A DNA stretch of 64,000 nt from Kaistella antarctica (GTDB taxonomy: Bacteria > Bacteroidota > Bacteroidia > Flavobacteriales > Weeksellaceae): NCBI RefSeq assembly GCF_900109615.1, contig NZ_FOIX01000001.1:558001-622000 (forward strand). Reading direction: 5' to 3'. Below the pieces are notes generated by a model, which was not told the origin of the DNA, made no database searches, and saw nothing but the letters and a program-made list of their open reading frames with translations. The translations under genes and the position numbers were made by a program. Of this stretch, positions 49,533 through 59,437 are shown in pieces; position 1 is the first letter of the stretch; every line of letters begins with the position of its first letter.

Positions 49533-52103
49533 ATGTCAAAAAACTTAGTGATTGTAGAATCACCAGCGAAAGCCAAAACGATTCAAAAATATTTAGGGAA
49601 AGATTTCGATGTGAAATCGAGTTTCGGCCATATCCGGGATTTACCTAAAAAAGGAATGGGAATCGATTTGGAAACTTTCACACCGGATTACGAAGTTTCT
49701 GCCGATAAAAAGAAACTGGTAGCCGAGTTGAAAGCCGCCGTGAAGAAGGCAGACATCGTTTGGCTGGCTTCGGATGAGGATCGCGAAGGAGAAGCTATTG
49801 CTTGGCATTTGGCTCAGGAATTAAAACTAAAAGAAGAAAATACCAGACGTATTGTTTTTCATGAGATTACCAAAAATGCCATTTTAAAAGCGATTGAAAA
49901 CCCAAGATCAATCAACCAAAATTTAGTAAATGCTCAGCAAGCCCGAAGAATTCTAGATAGGATTGTTGGTTTTGAAATGTCACCCGTTCTTTGGAAAAAA
50001 GTAAAAACTGGCCTTTCAGCCGGACGAGTTCAGTCGGTTGCGGTTCGTTTGGTTGTAGAACGTGAATTGGAAATTAGAGGTTTTACCCCAAAATCTACAT
50101 TCAAACTAGAGGGAGTTTTTCTTAATAAAGCCAAGCAAGACATCACCGCGAAACTGAAGAAAGATTTTGTAAAAGAAGAAGAAGCTGAAGCGTTTTTAAA
50201 AAAATGTCAGGCAACTGATTTTAAAGTTTTAAATGTTGAAACAAAACCAGGAACTCGCACGGCTTCAGCTCCATTTACGACTTCGACCTTACAACAGGAA
50301 GCAAGTAACAGATTGGGATACGGCGTAACGGCAACCATGAGAGTTGCGCAGCGATTGTACGAAGAGGGTTTTATTACTTATATGAGAACCGACTCTGTGA
50401 ATCTTTCTCAAGAAGCCATCAACGGTGCAAAAGCTCAGATTCTTTCTGAATACGGCGAAGAATATTCTAACCCAAGAAACTATACTACCAAATCGGCGAC
50501 AGCGCAGGAAGCTCACGAGGCGATTCGTCCGACTGATTTCTCCATGAAATCGATTGGTGATGTACAGCTGAATAAATTATATCAATTAATTTATAAAAGA
50601 ACATTGGCCTCTCAAATGGCGAATGCTAAGATAGAAAAAACCGTTATCGAAATCGGAGACGCAAAACTTACTCCTCATTTTGAAACACAAGGTGAAGTGA
50701 TTATTTTCGATGGTTTCTTAAAAGCCTACGGAATTTTAAAAGCGGAAGATGATGACGAAGATAACAACGAAAAATTATTGCCGAAGGTTTCAATTGGTGA
50801 AAACTTAGATTATAAAAAAATAGAAGCGACTGAGAAATTCTCTCGACCTTCTGCAAGATATACTGAAGCTGGTTTGGTGAAGAAACTTGAAGAACTTGGC
50901 ATCGGAAGACCTTCTACTTACGCACCAACGATTCAAACCATTCAGAATCGCGAGTATGTTGATAAAAGAGAAATCGCCCCGCAAGAAAGGGAGATTATGA
51001 AAATGACTTTAGGAAAAACCGAACTTCAAAAAGAAGTTTTGACTGAAAAATTTGGTGGCGATAAAAATAAATTTGTCCCAACCGATATTGGTGAAGTGGT
51101 GAATGAATTCTTAACTCAAAATTTTGCTGAGGTGCTCGACTACGGATTTACCGCAAAAGTAGAGCAGGACTTTGATCATATTGCCAACGGAGACGAACAA
51201 TGGAAAGATGTTCTGCAAGGTTTTTATAAAGACTTTCACCCGAGAATTGCAGATGTAGAAGAAAACGCAGATCGCGCAAATGGGGAAAGAATTTTAGGTG
51301 TAGATCCCAAATCTGGCAAAAATGTCTTAACCCGAATTGGAAGATTCGGACCGATGGTTCAGATCGGTGAGCAGGATGACGAGGAAAAACCAATTTTCGC
51401 AAGTCTAATGCCGACGCAAAATATCGCTACTATCACTTTGGAAGAAGCGATGGAACTATTCAAAATTCCTTTTGATTTAAATAATTTCGAAGACCAAACC
51501 GTAACGATCGGTGTGGGTAGATTCGGACCTTATGTGAAATGGGGTGAAGCATTCATCAGTATTCCGAAAGGCGAAGATGCGCTTTCGGTAACGCAGGAAA
51601 GAGCTGAAGAGATTATCAATGAAAAGAAAATTGCTGATGCGCCGATTGCATCTTATAAAGGAGAGCCAGTGACGAAAGGAACGGGTAGATTCGGTCCTTT
51701 TATTAAATTCCAATCAATGTTCATCAATGTTCCGAAACGATATGATTTTGATAACCTTTCACAGAGTGATATCGATGAGTTGATTGAAGCGAAGCTAGAA
51801 AAAGAAGCCAATCGGTATATTCAACAGTGGGACGAAGAAAAAATCTCTATCGAAAACGCGAGATGGGGACCGATTGTAAAATTTGGAAAAAATATTTTTA
51901 AAATTCCGAAAAATAAGAAAGACGAAAAATACACGGCCGAAGAATTGGCAGATGTTTCTTTGGACGAAGTGAAAAAATGGATCACCGCGCAGGATAAAAA
52001 CGCCTTTAAAGTAAAAGCAAAAAAGACAGCTGTTAAGAAACCCGCTGCCAAAAAGGTGGTTGCTAAAAAATCTGCAGCCAAAAAAGTAGCTCCAAAGAAA
52101 TAG
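49533..52103 (+). CDS. topA: DNA topoisomerase I
   Basis: 856 residues. Toprim domain (MSKNLVIVESPAKAKTIQKYLG, then ASDEDREGEAIAWHLA), catalytic Tyr283 in FITYMRTDSVNLS, and EAHEAIRPTD. The C-terminus has no zinc fingers; instead there are four topoisomerase-I C-terminal repeats (for example GRFGPMVQIGEQ, GVGRFGPYVKWGE, GRFGPFIKFQS, ARWGPIVKFGK) followed by a Lys/Ala tail rich in KKPAAKK and KKSAAKK. It relaxes negative supercoils. Followed by an intrinsic terminator at 52128-52152. Confidence 0.97.
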   Translation: MSKNLVIVESPAKAKTIQKYLGKDFDVKSSFGHIRDLPKKGMGIDLETFTPDYEVSADKKKLVAELKAAVKKADIVWLASDEDREGEAIAWHLAQELKLKEENTRRIVFHEITKNAILKAIENPRSINQNLVNAQQARRILDRIVGFEMSPVLWKKVKTGLSAGRVQSVAVRLVVERELEIRGFTPKSTFKLEGVFLNKAKQDITAKLKKDFVKEEEAEAFLKKCQATDFKVLNVETKPGTRTASAPFTTSTLQQEASNRLGYGVTATMRVAQRLYEEGFITYMRTDSVNLSQEAINGAKAQILSEYGEEYSNPRNYTTKSATAQEAHEAIRPTDFSMKSIGDVQLNKLYQLIYKRTLASQMANAKIEKTVIEIGDAKLTPHFETQGEVIIFDGFLKAYGILKAEDDDEDNNEKLLPKVSIGENLDYKKIEATEKFSRPSARYTEAGLVKKLEELGIGRPSTYAPTIQTIQNREYVDKREIAPQEREIMKMTLGKTELQKEVLTEKFGGDKNKFVPTDIGEVVNEFLTQNFAEVLDYGFTAKVEQDFDHIANGDEQWKDVLQGFYKDFHPRIADVEENADRANGERILGVDPKSGKNVLTRIGRFGPMVQIGEQDDEEKPIFASLMPTQNIATITLEEAMELFKIPFDLNNFEDQTVTIGVGRFGPYVKWGEAFISIPKGEDALSVTQERAEEIINEKKIADAPIASYKGEPVTKGTGRFGPFIKFQSMFINVPKRYDFDNLSQSDIDELIEAKLEKEANRYIQQWDEEKISIENARWGPIVKFGKNIFKIPKNKKDEKYTAEELADVSLDEVKKWITAQDKNAFKVKAKKTAVKKPAAKKVVAKKSAAKKVAPKK

Positions 52104-52127
52104 ACTTTAACTTCTAATTAAATCTTT

Positions 52128-52152
52128 AATCCCCTGAGTATTCAGTGGGATT
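52128..52152 (+). terminator. Terminator of topA
   Basis: Stem AATCCCCTGA / TCAGTGGGATT (52128-52137 and 52142-52152, one bulged base), four-base loop, then seven T. Lies 24 bases after the stop. Confidence 0.8.
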
Positions 52153-52547
52153 TTTTTGTTTTTAAGGCATTTTCCATCCTTACTAATTCTTTCCGTGAAT
52201 TATACGAGGTTATTTTAGTGCTGTAAATGAGTATATTAACTAAAAAACCAATATATTATGTTAAACACGTCTTTAGTTCTTTAAAATATTGAGGATCATT
52301 TTGAAGAGCTGTTAAGATGTTTTTGCTTTACTAGTGGACAGTTGAAAGGTATTCAATGCATAGTGATAAATATCACTTTTGTTAAACAATATGATTTTGA
52401 GTAACAATCTCATCAGATGCGATTTATATTTCTATATTTGGCATCACACAAATAAGAAAAAAAACAAACACACACATTTGATCTAAAAGAAAACCAACAC
52501 ACAAAGGATGTTAAAAAAATATAATAATTAATTATAATTTTTTAATA
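52153..52547 (+). promoter_or_regulatory. 395-base regulatory region upstream of the large T9SS gene
   Basis: No gene is seen. It holds a perfect palindrome AGTGATAAATATCACT (52362-52377), whose core GTGA-N6-TCAC has the Crp-family half-site layout, and a TATATTTG -7 element (52433-52440). The palindrome centre is about 77 bases upstream of the expected start of transcription. The leader after it (52442-52547) is A- and CA-rich and looks unstructured, ending in an AT-rich palindrome before the ATG. Confidence 0.6.
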
Positions 52548-55500
52548 ATGATAAAAAGTCAACTGTTCGTTTTTTGTTTTTTTGCTAATCTTCTCTACGC
52601 TCAAACTTCGAATGAAGCCAAAGCTCCCAACAGTTATATTTACGACATTGGGCTTGCAGAATCCAACAATTACGGTGGGATAGAAATCCCAGTTTTAAAA
52701 GCCTACAAAATGTGGGCGAGTTATGAGTATTTACAAACCAATGGTTTACCAACTCCGATTCCCACGGGTACCCAGAGTGGTTCGCTGTATTGGGAAGATG
52801 TTCCCGGACTTATTCAAAACGTGACAATCGTTCCCGGAGCAGATCCTTCCAATGCTAAACTTAAGGTAGAAATTAATAAAGGGAAAGGCAAAGGAAATGC
52901 CGTGGTCGCTTTTAAAGTTAATGGAACAATTTATTGGAGCTGGCATATCTGGGTAACTGACAACCCTGAAAATGGCGTATTTTACCAGCAAGCAACAGAA
53001 ACTGATGTTGATGGAAACTTGATCAATATTCAATATATGGATAGAAATCTAGGCGCAACCAGCAACGGGTTTTTAGACAATCAATGGCAAAAATCTGGCG
53101 GGTTAATGTATGAGTGGGGACGAAAAGATCCCTTCCCACCTTTGGTTTATAAAGATGCTTATTTCTATGAAATTTCTGGAGAAGTTGGAGTCTTAAAGCA
53201 CCGAGAGGTTGACGCCGTGAATACTATTCCGGTTCTAGTTAGACCCTTTAATGAAATTGAAAAAAATATTCAATATTCGGTTAATAACCCGATTACTTAC
53301 ATTGTAAATACAGAGGCTACGGGCAACTGGTTTTCTAGCAGCAGATACAAAGTTGCCGCTGCCAGTCCCAACTATGTCAACTGGGATTTGTGGTCAGATA
53401 ACGCTAAAGGTCTTAACAGCAATGGAAACAGTTCTAACGCCGCGCTTAAAAAAGAAAGCCGCTCTTACGAATTGAAATCAGAGCTTGATCCGTGCCCGAG
53501 CGGCTGGAGAATCCCTTCTTATTATGGTAGAGAAACCATGAACAATAACTTAGCCTTTTTCGGCAAGAAAGATTGGAATAACGATGATGGAAACATCAAT
53601 CTTAGACAAATTTTCCCCAACGCAATCAATGTTAATCTAGACGGAATTAAAGTTTACCCTGGTTTAGGAATGGACTTTACCAATGCTCAAGGCGGTGCTA
53701 GGAATCTAGGAATGTTACCAGTCTCGGGCGGTTATGTTTATTATCCAAACTCGGCGGCTCCCAATGCGCCTGTTGGCGTAATCTTTCAAGACAACAATGC
53801 GAATGGTGGTTTGTGGAGTTCAACTTTTTCGTATGATGGCGCGCGTATTTTTTCAATGATTTCTGATCCGTTCAGAACAAATACCAATGTAGGATTACAT
53901 GCTATTTATAACAATCAGACGAATCCTACCAAAGCTGGGAACGCCGTAAAATGTATGAGAGACCCAAATCTACTGAAGATTGGAGATTTTGCCACACAAT
54001 ATTTTACTTCTGAAAAAGAGGACTTCGTTGAGGGACTCGATAATCCGAATTCTTATGTCATGTTTAATAATGAAACTTCGGTCAGAATTCCAGTGAATAA
54101 GGCATTTTCGGTTTATAACCAATTGCTTTCTGACCAAGAAATGCTTCCTTATGAAAATTTAGTCGTGAAAGTTTTATGGACCAGCGATACTAAATTAGTG
54201 ACTTCGTTATATCTTGATGAACATCCAAAAGATGGAAGACTTTCTTTTATTGATGTTGGTGTAAATCCTACTATAAAAGGGAATGCTGTTATTTCTCTTC
54301 ATCACGAAAATCCTAACACTCCAGCTCTTTGGAGTTGGCATATTTGGGCTACAGATGGTGATCCTACTGAAAATGCTGTAACCTATGTTACCGAAAACCC
54401 GATACCTGTTTCTTACAATTTTGTTAATGCTACAGCGAGTAAAATTCCGCCAATGAAAACGGTGTTTATGGATAGGAATCTAGGCGCAGAAAGCAGTTCT
54501 TTGGAATCTGGAAAAGCAAATGGTCTTCATTACCAATGGGGAAGAAAAGATCCGATGCCAATATTTAAAGATGCCTACTTGGATTTAGTTTATGTCTTTA
54601 CAGATGATATACCAGATTTTACACCACCGTTTCTTTCAAGAGGTAGAAATTTTAATTATAATTCACTCAGCGCGGAGAATTTTTTAAGAAATCACACCGA
54701 ACTTTATCAGAATTATGGATCTCAAAATCCAATTAAACATAAAAAGGAAAGAGAAAACATCATTTACTCAATTAAAAATCCACTCATGTTTATGTACCAA
54801 ACAGGCTTTGGAAATATATATGATGGTGGCAATCATTACGGAAACGACCTCACAAAAGTAAGAGATTGGATTTCTAATGACAGGTCGAGTGCAGACAACC
54901 GATGGGGACACGCCGATAAAAAATCACCTTTCGATCCTTGTCCAGAAGGTTGGCGAGTACCTGATGTAACTTTAACTAATCTTTACAGTGGATCAAAAGG
55001 AAATTCTCCATGGTATAATGGATATCAAAATGATGCCTACGGAAAATCAGGAGTTATTCAAGATCAGTGGCATGATATCTCAAATTTCTACTCGGGATCA
55101 ATTGCTGGAACTGAAGGCTGGAAATTCGAAAACTCACTTTTCCCACTCGGTAAATATCCTAAGGATGGAATTCGCGGTGAAGTAGGAGAAAATGAAGTCT
55201 TCTTTGACAGATCAGGCGTGTGGACAGCATCCATGGCAGATTACAATACAGGTTATGCCCTTGCAATGCAGTTTCAAGGAAATAAAATGCAAACCGGAAC
55301 AGGTGTTTATCCCCAAGCTGGTATGTCGGTGAGATGTGCAAAAGATGAAAAGCGATTATTAGGTGCGCCCGCAGGTAAAAATGTTCCTTATGTTGGAAAA
55401 GATTCAAAACAAACAGAACCTTCCCTGACAATTGTTAATAATGAAATTAATCTTTATCCTAATCCTTTTAAGGACCAATTTAATATTCAAAATAAAAATG

Positions 55501-55661
55501 CTGAAAGCGTGCAGTTATATGATTTAAGCGGGAAATTAGTTTTGACTTCTAAAATTATAGATGGTTCGGTGACTGCTGCAAATTTGCCTAATGGATTATA
55601 TATTATTAAAATTTCAATGAAAGATCAATCATTCGTCACCAAAAAATTAATCAAACAATAA
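52548..55661 (+). CDS. Large T9SS-exported protein with a duplicated domain
   Basis: 1037 residues: signal peptide (MIKSQLFVFCFFANLLYAQ), two homologous blocks of roughly 440 residues (about 25-465 and 495-935), and a T9SS type A sorting domain (ILNLYPNPFKDQFN-like INLYPNPFKDQFNIQ, VQLYDLSGKLVLTS, LPNGLYIIKISMKDQ). Each block has a Trp-rich strand (SWHIW), then MDRNLGA (residues 164 and 641), WGRKDP, and DPCP(S/E)GWR(I/V)P, the last two similar to FISUMP/fimbrillin-associated paralogous domains. Such proteins are secreted or surface-attached. Ligand unknown. Ends at a terminator at 55681-55708. Confidence 0.88.
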   Translation: MIKSQLFVFCFFANLLYAQTSNEAKAPNSYIYDIGLAESNNYGGIEIPVLKAYKMWASYEYLQTNGLPTPIPTGTQSGSLYWEDVPGLIQNVTIVPGADPSNAKLKVEINKGKGKGNAVVAFKVNGTIYWSWHIWVTDNPENGVFYQQATETDVDGNLINIQYMDRNLGATSNGFLDNQWQKSGGLMYEWGRKDPFPPLVYKDAYFYEISGEVGVLKHREVDAVNTIPVLVRPFNEIEKNIQYSVNNPITYIVNTEATGNWFSSSRYKVAAASPNYVNWDLWSDNAKGLNSNGNSSNAALKKESRSYELKSELDPCPSGWRIPSYYGRETMNNNLAFFGKKDWNNDDGNINLRQIFPNAINVNLDGIKVYPGLGMDFTNAQGGARNLGMLPVSGGYVYYPNSAAPNAPVGVIFQDNNANGGLWSSTFSYDGARIFSMISDPFRTNTNVGLHAIYNNQTNPTKAGNAVKCMRDPNLLKIGDFATQYFTSEKEDFVEGLDNPNSYVMFNNETSVRIPVNKAFSVYNQLLSDQEMLPYENLVVKVLWTSDTKLVTSLYLDEHPKDGRLSFIDVGVNPTIKGNAVISLHHENPNTPALWSWHIWATDGDPTENAVTYVTENPIPVSYNFVNATASKIPPMKTVFMDRNLGAESSSLESGKANGLHYQWGRKDPMPIFKDAYLDLVYVFTDDIPDFTPPFLSRGRNFNYNSLSAENFLRNHTELYQNYGSQNPIKHKKERENIIYSIKNPLMFMYQTGFGNIYDGGNHYGNDLTKVRDWISNDRSSADNRWGHADKKSPFDPCPEGWRVPDVTLTNLYSGSKGNSPWYNGYQNDAYGKSGVIQDQWHDISNFYSGSIAGTEGWKFENSLFPLGKYPKDGIRGEVGENEVFFDRSGVWTASMADYNTGYALAMQFQGNKMQTGTGVYPQAGMSVRCAKDEKRLLGAPAGKNVPYVGKDSKQTEPSLTIVNNEINLYPNPFKDQFNIQNKNAESVQLYDLSGKLVLTSKIIDGSVTAANLPNGLYIIKISMKDQSFVTKKLIKQ

Positions 55662-55680
55662 TCTTATTTAACTTTAAAGT

Positions 55681-55708
55681 AAAAGCATCGCCGTTTGGTG
55701 ATGCTTTT
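55681..55708 (+). terminator. Terminator of the large T9SS gene
   Basis: Stem AAAAGCATCGCC / GGTGATGCTTTT (55681-55692 and 55697-55708, one G-U pair), four-base loop, nine T in total. A TACTTTTG -7 match for the next gene follows at 55713-55720. Confidence 0.88.
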
Positions 55709-55742
55709 TTTTTACTTTTGTTCGAAATCAATAATCCCTACT

Positions 55743-56819
55743 ATGAACCTTGAAGACATCCTGATTCCTGCAAGAGCTATAAAATCCGAAAAATGGCAAC
55801 TCGGAAACATTATTTCTACTGAAATACAAGAAAATGGAATTGTCCTTGTTTTTTGCTCAGATTATCGCGGGATAGAAAATGGTCAGGCAGAGATTCTGGA
55901 TTTTAAACAAGTTAGAAAAGAACTTTATCGTTTATCAAAACTCGATTTTAATATTCCCGTCTGCGATTTGGGCGATTTGATTTCAGGAAAAAATCACGGT
56001 GATACGCATTATATCCTGCAGGAAATTTTATCGATGTGCCATTATAAAAATGCGATTCCGGTGGTGATTGGTGGCAGTAATGATTTGGCGTTTTCCCTTT
56101 TCTCAGCTTTAAATTTTCATCAAAAGAATACTAATTACACGCAGATTTCAAATCTCATCACGCTTTCTAATGAAGGTGAAGAGCTTACCGAAAAGAATTT
56201 TCTTTCTAAAATTTTAGGTTCCAAATCCTTTAGCATCAAGAATTACCATCATCTCGGTTATCAAAAACATTTAAACGAAATGGATTCGGTTAAGTTGATG
56301 AAAGAAGTAGAATTCGATGTGATTCGTTTGGCAGAATTAATGAACAGTACCGAGAAGACAGAGCCGTTTTTTAGGCAGGCAGATTTGGTGACTTTAAATT
56401 GTGATTCTGTGGAAAGTATGGGCGATGGGTTTTCTGTAAATCCGCAAGTGAATGGCTTGAACAAAAGGGAAATTTGTGCCTACATGAAAGAAATCGGTTT
56501 GAGTCAGAAATTGAAATCTGTTGGTCTATTTAATTATAATGCTGGATCCGAATACTTTCTTAATCACCAACTTTTAGCCCAAATGATTTGGCATTTGATT
56601 GAAGGAATTAATATTCAGAAATCGCATCCCACTGAAAAATCGTTTGAAACGTATTGGTTGATGATTGACGAAAATAAATATGCCTTTCAACGGGAGACCT
56701 TTAGTGACCTGTGGTATTTTGGCGCTGATGAACAAGAGGAGCACCTAATTCCATGTTCACTTTCAGATTATGAGTCGGCGAAAAAAGGTTTTATAAATCC
56801 TCGATTGCTGAAAATCTAA
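55743..56819 (+). CDS. Arginase/formimidoylglutamase-fold protein with degenerate metal site
   Basis: 358 residues from ATG 55743 (MNLEDILIPARAIKS); the frame opens upstream inside the previous terminator. Overall pattern follows the ureohydrolase fold: VCDLGDLISGK, VVIGGSND, LVTLNCDSVES, NPQVNGLNKREICAYMKEIGL, LIEGIN. The canonical Mn ligands (GGDH, DAHxD, DxDxxDP) are replaced here: GGSND at 110-114, no DAHxD, and NCDSVE at 219-224. Relatives in Flavobacteriia are annotated formimidoylglutamase, but loss of the His and Asp ligands makes a non-catalytic role plausible. No histidine-degradation gene is nearby. Confidence 0.8.
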   Translation: MNLEDILIPARAIKSEKWQLGNIISTEIQENGIVLVFCSDYRGIENGQAEILDFKQVRKELYRLSKLDFNIPVCDLGDLISGKNHGDTHYILQEILSMCHYKNAIPVVIGGSNDLAFSLFSALNFHQKNTNYTQISNLITLSNEGEELTEKNFLSKILGSKSFSIKNYHHLGYQKHLNEMDSVKLMKEVEFDVIRLAELMNSTEKTEPFFRQADLVTLNCDSVESMGDGFSVNPQVNGLNKREICAYMKEIGLSQKLKSVGLFNYNAGSEYFLNHQLLAQMIWHLIEGINIQKSHPTEKSFETYWLMIDENKYAFQRETFSDLWYFGADEQEEHLIPCSLSDYESAKKGFINPRLLKI

Positions 56820-56837
56820 ACCGTTTTTTAAGAAAAT

Positions 56838-56867
56838 TTTGGGACAAGATTAAAATACTTATTTTTG
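56838..56867 (+). promoter_or_regulatory. Promoter of the surface-polysaccharide gene run
   Basis: TTTG (56838-56841), 18-base spacer, TATTTTTG (56860-56867), ATG at 56885. A full -33/-7 match heading the run of closely packed genes from 56885 onward. Confidence 0.6.
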
Positions 56868-56884
56868 AGGCCTTAAACACAAAA

Positions 56885-58432
56885 ATGAAAACCGCTCTTT
56901 CAAAGATTTTTAATAATTCTTTCTTGCTCATAGTATTGGCCGTTCTGGTGAAAATCCCCTTGTTATTTACCAAAAACATTCAAGAAGATTCTTTCATTAC
57001 TTGGCGCGTTGCCAGAAATTTTTTAAATTACGGCGTTATTGGTTTTAATGGAGATGAAAGAATATCTGCTTCTACCACACATTTATATGTTTTCATCACT
57101 GCGTTTTTTCAATTAATTTTTGGTGAAGGCTTCATTTATCCACTTCTCATTTTTTCGGGGATTTTTTTTGCAATTGGATCTTGGTGGTTAGCGAAAATTC
57201 TTTTCCCAACCGATGTTGCAAACCGTGGGATTTTTGTACTGCTACTTAATATTACACCGCCGGCTTTAACCGCTTCCTTTTTGGGAATGGAATATGGGAT
57301 TTTGTTTTTTCTTTATACTGGTTTAATTTATTTCGGACTGTTTAAAAATAAAAAATGGGCCTATTTTATCTTTCCAATTCTCCTACTTTGGACAAGAGTT
57401 GATACCGTTATTTTCCTGGGGATTTTCTTCTTAGGAGATTTGTATTTAAGGCGGAAAATCAATCTTATTTACATCTATGGTGGAATCATCGGAGTTGTAA
57501 CGGTGGTTGGTTTTAATTACGTGTATTTTGGCGAAATTGTAAACCATACTATCACCGCAAAAAAAATTGCCTATAAAAATCTAATTCAAAATAACAGCAT
57601 CGAGAATTTGCTTTATCAATGGGCATATTACGGTGGATTGATTAAGTATTATGGAATTTTCACCTTCTTAATTTTCATTGTATTTCTGGGGTTTTTAGGT
57701 TATGCAGCTTTTAGAATTATTAAAAATACTAAAGTGGGAACGCTGACAATTAAAGTTGTTTTGATTTTAATTCTCGTTTTCGCCTTGGCGAAAATTACTA
57801 TTTTCTCTTTTTTCAGAGCATACTTCGATTGGTACTATTGGCTTCCACGAGCTTTCCTTTTCGTGGTGATTATATACTTCTTTTTAAATATCAATACCTG
57901 GAAAAAGAAAAGTGTTTTAGCAGTACTCAGTTTTTTATTAATAGGTTCCTACTTTTTTCAAATGATTCAATCTTACACGATTGGCTATATGGAAGAACGG
58001 CAACGAATGACGATCGCCGCCGATATTAATAAAGATGAGGTCGGGTTAAAACAGTCAATTTTATTAGAGCCAGCTGGAATTATTCCTTTTTATACAAAGC
58101 TTTACACCTACGATGAGGTGGGCTTAGTCAACGAAAGGATTAATGATGAAATGCTAAAGGATGAACAATATTGGTGGAGTAATTCGGTGCAGAAATTTAA
58201 GCCAAATTACATGTTAACCATCGCAAAAAAGCCGGGAGATTCAAATAGCTTATATCAAATAAAGTCAGAAAACTTGGCGCGATTCGATTCTGATTATCAA
58301 TTGGTAAAAACATATCCGATCGCTAAGATTCATGATAATGCGCCGCAACTTTTAAAGTGGATTTACCAATTGAGACCCATTGGCAAGGACTATTTCCTTT
58401 ATAAAAAACGCACTGTAAATTCTCAGAACTGA
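56885..58432 (+). CDS. Multi-helix membrane protein, GT-C glycosyltransferase-like
   Basis: 515 residues with about ten to eleven hydrophobic helices and a polar C-terminal third. Early EDSFITWRVARNFLNYGVIGFNGDERISASTTHLYVF has the shape of the first periplasmic loop of GT-C enzymes (acidic residue, then a conserved Arg and a GxxxN-type stretch). No catalytic motif proves activity. It starts a run with a GT2, EpsG and WecA-like gene, so a role in lipid-linked sugar transfer is likely. The stop overlaps the next ATG (TGATG). Confidence 0.7.
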   Translation: MKTALSKIFNNSFLLIVLAVLVKIPLLFTKNIQEDSFITWRVARNFLNYGVIGFNGDERISASTTHLYVFITAFFQLIFGEGFIYPLLIFSGIFFAIGSWWLAKILFPTDVANRGIFVLLLNITPPALTASFLGMEYGILFFLYTGLIYFGLFKNKKWAYFIFPILLLWTRVDTVIFLGIFFLGDLYLRRKINLIYIYGGIIGVVTVVGFNYVYFGEIVNHTITAKKIAYKNLIQNNSIENLLYQWAYYGGLIKYYGIFTFLIFIVFLGFLGYAAFRIIKNTKVGTLTIKVVLILILVFALAKITIFSFFRAYFDWYYWLPRAFLFVVIIYFFLNINTWKKKSVLAVLSFLLIGSYFFQMIQSYTIGYMEERQRMTIAADINKDEVGLKQSILLEPAGIIPFYTKLYTYDEVGLVNERINDEMLKDEQYWWSNSVQKFKPNYMLTIAKKPGDSNSLYQIKSENLARFDSDYQLVKTYPIAKIHDNAPQLLKWIYQLRPIGKDYFLYKKRTVNSQN

Positions 58433-59421
58433 TGGTTAAAGTTTCCATAATCGTTCCCGTTTATCAGGTGGAAAAATACCTTAGAAAATGTTTAGATTCT
58501 TTGGTTAATCAATCTTTGCAGGAAATTGAAATCCTGGTCATTAATGATGGAAGTCCGGATCAGTCTCAGATTATCATTGATGAATTTCAAAAAAAACACC
58601 CTTTAAAAATAAAATCATTCACTAAAGAAAATGGAGGTTTAAGCGATGCCCGCAATTTCGGTCTCGATAGAGCTACGGGAGAATTTATCGGTTTTGTAGA
58701 TAGTGATGATGAGGTTTCAGAAAATATGTTCGAAGAAATGTATTTTTTGGCAAAAAAACATGCTGCCGACATGGTCATCTGTAATCTGCAGAAGGTCGAT
58801 CAGTTCGGAAACGTTACGCAAAAACTGACGCAAATCCCGAATATGCCAGAGAAAATAATTTTACGAAAAAACCTTTCGGTGTTTTCAGATCTTTCGTATT
58901 TCGCTTGTAATAAAATTTTCAAGCGCGAACTTTTTAAAAATAAAAGATTTAAAAAAGGAGTTCATTTTGAGGATATTCAACTAATTCCACAATTATTATT
59001 GGACTGTAAAACAATTGCCCAAACGCAAAATTATCATTATCACTATTTGGAGCGAACCGATTCCATTTCAAAAACTCATACCAGAAAAGGTCTGGATATT
59101 TTGGAAGCGGTAGAAGAAGTGAATTTTTATTTTAAGGATTCGCAATATTCAGACAAAAAGGAAGCCCTGCAGAATTTCAATATTTTAGAGGGAGTTTATA
59201 CTTTTTTGGCCTACTTGGCTTTCGTAAAGGAAGATGAAGTTTATCGAGAAATGGATGAGGCATTGAAGAGTTTTATTAAAAAACATCAGATTTTAAGACG
59301 AGAAATATTTAGCTACAAACGCTTCGAAAAGAATTATCTCTTATCTTTGCCTCTGAAGAAAAAAATTTATTATTTAGCATATTTCACGGGATTCAATCAA
59401 TTAGTAAGGAAATTTATCTAA
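58432..59421 (+). CDS. Glycosyltransferase family 2 (EpsJ-like)
   Basis: 329 residues. GT-A fold N-terminus: VSIIVPVYQVEKYLRKCLDSLVNQ, VINDGSPDQS (nucleotide-binding Asp), NGGLSDARNFGLDRATGEFIGFVDSDDEV (DxD-type metal motif SDD around 88-90). It adds a sugar from a nucleotide donor in polysaccharide assembly; the sugar cannot be predicted. One base overlap with the preceding gene and 16 bases before epsG-like gene indicate an operon. Confidence 0.93.
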   Translation: MVKVSIIVPVYQVEKYLRKCLDSLVNQSLQEIEILVINDGSPDQSQIIIDEFQKKHPLKIKSFTKENGGLSDARNFGLDRATGEFIGFVDSDDEVSENMFEEMYFLAKKHAADMVICNLQKVDQFGNVTQKLTQIPNMPEKIILRKNLSVFSDLSYFACNKIFKRELFKNKRFKKGVHFEDIQLIPQLLLDCKTIAQTQNYHYHYLERTDSISKTHTRKGLDILEAVEEVNFYFKDSQYSDKKEALQNFNILEGVYTFLAYLAFVKEDEVYREMDEALKSFIKKHQILRREIFSYKRFEKNYLLSLPLKKKIYYLAYFTGFNQLVRKFI

Positions 59422-59437
59422 AAACACAACTTTATTA

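Noticed and set aside
52021-52100. Lys/Ala-rich end of topA as frameshift or low-complexity error
   Set aside because: The tail is in frame up to the stop and such histone-like Lys/Ala tails are common in Bacteroidota TopA.
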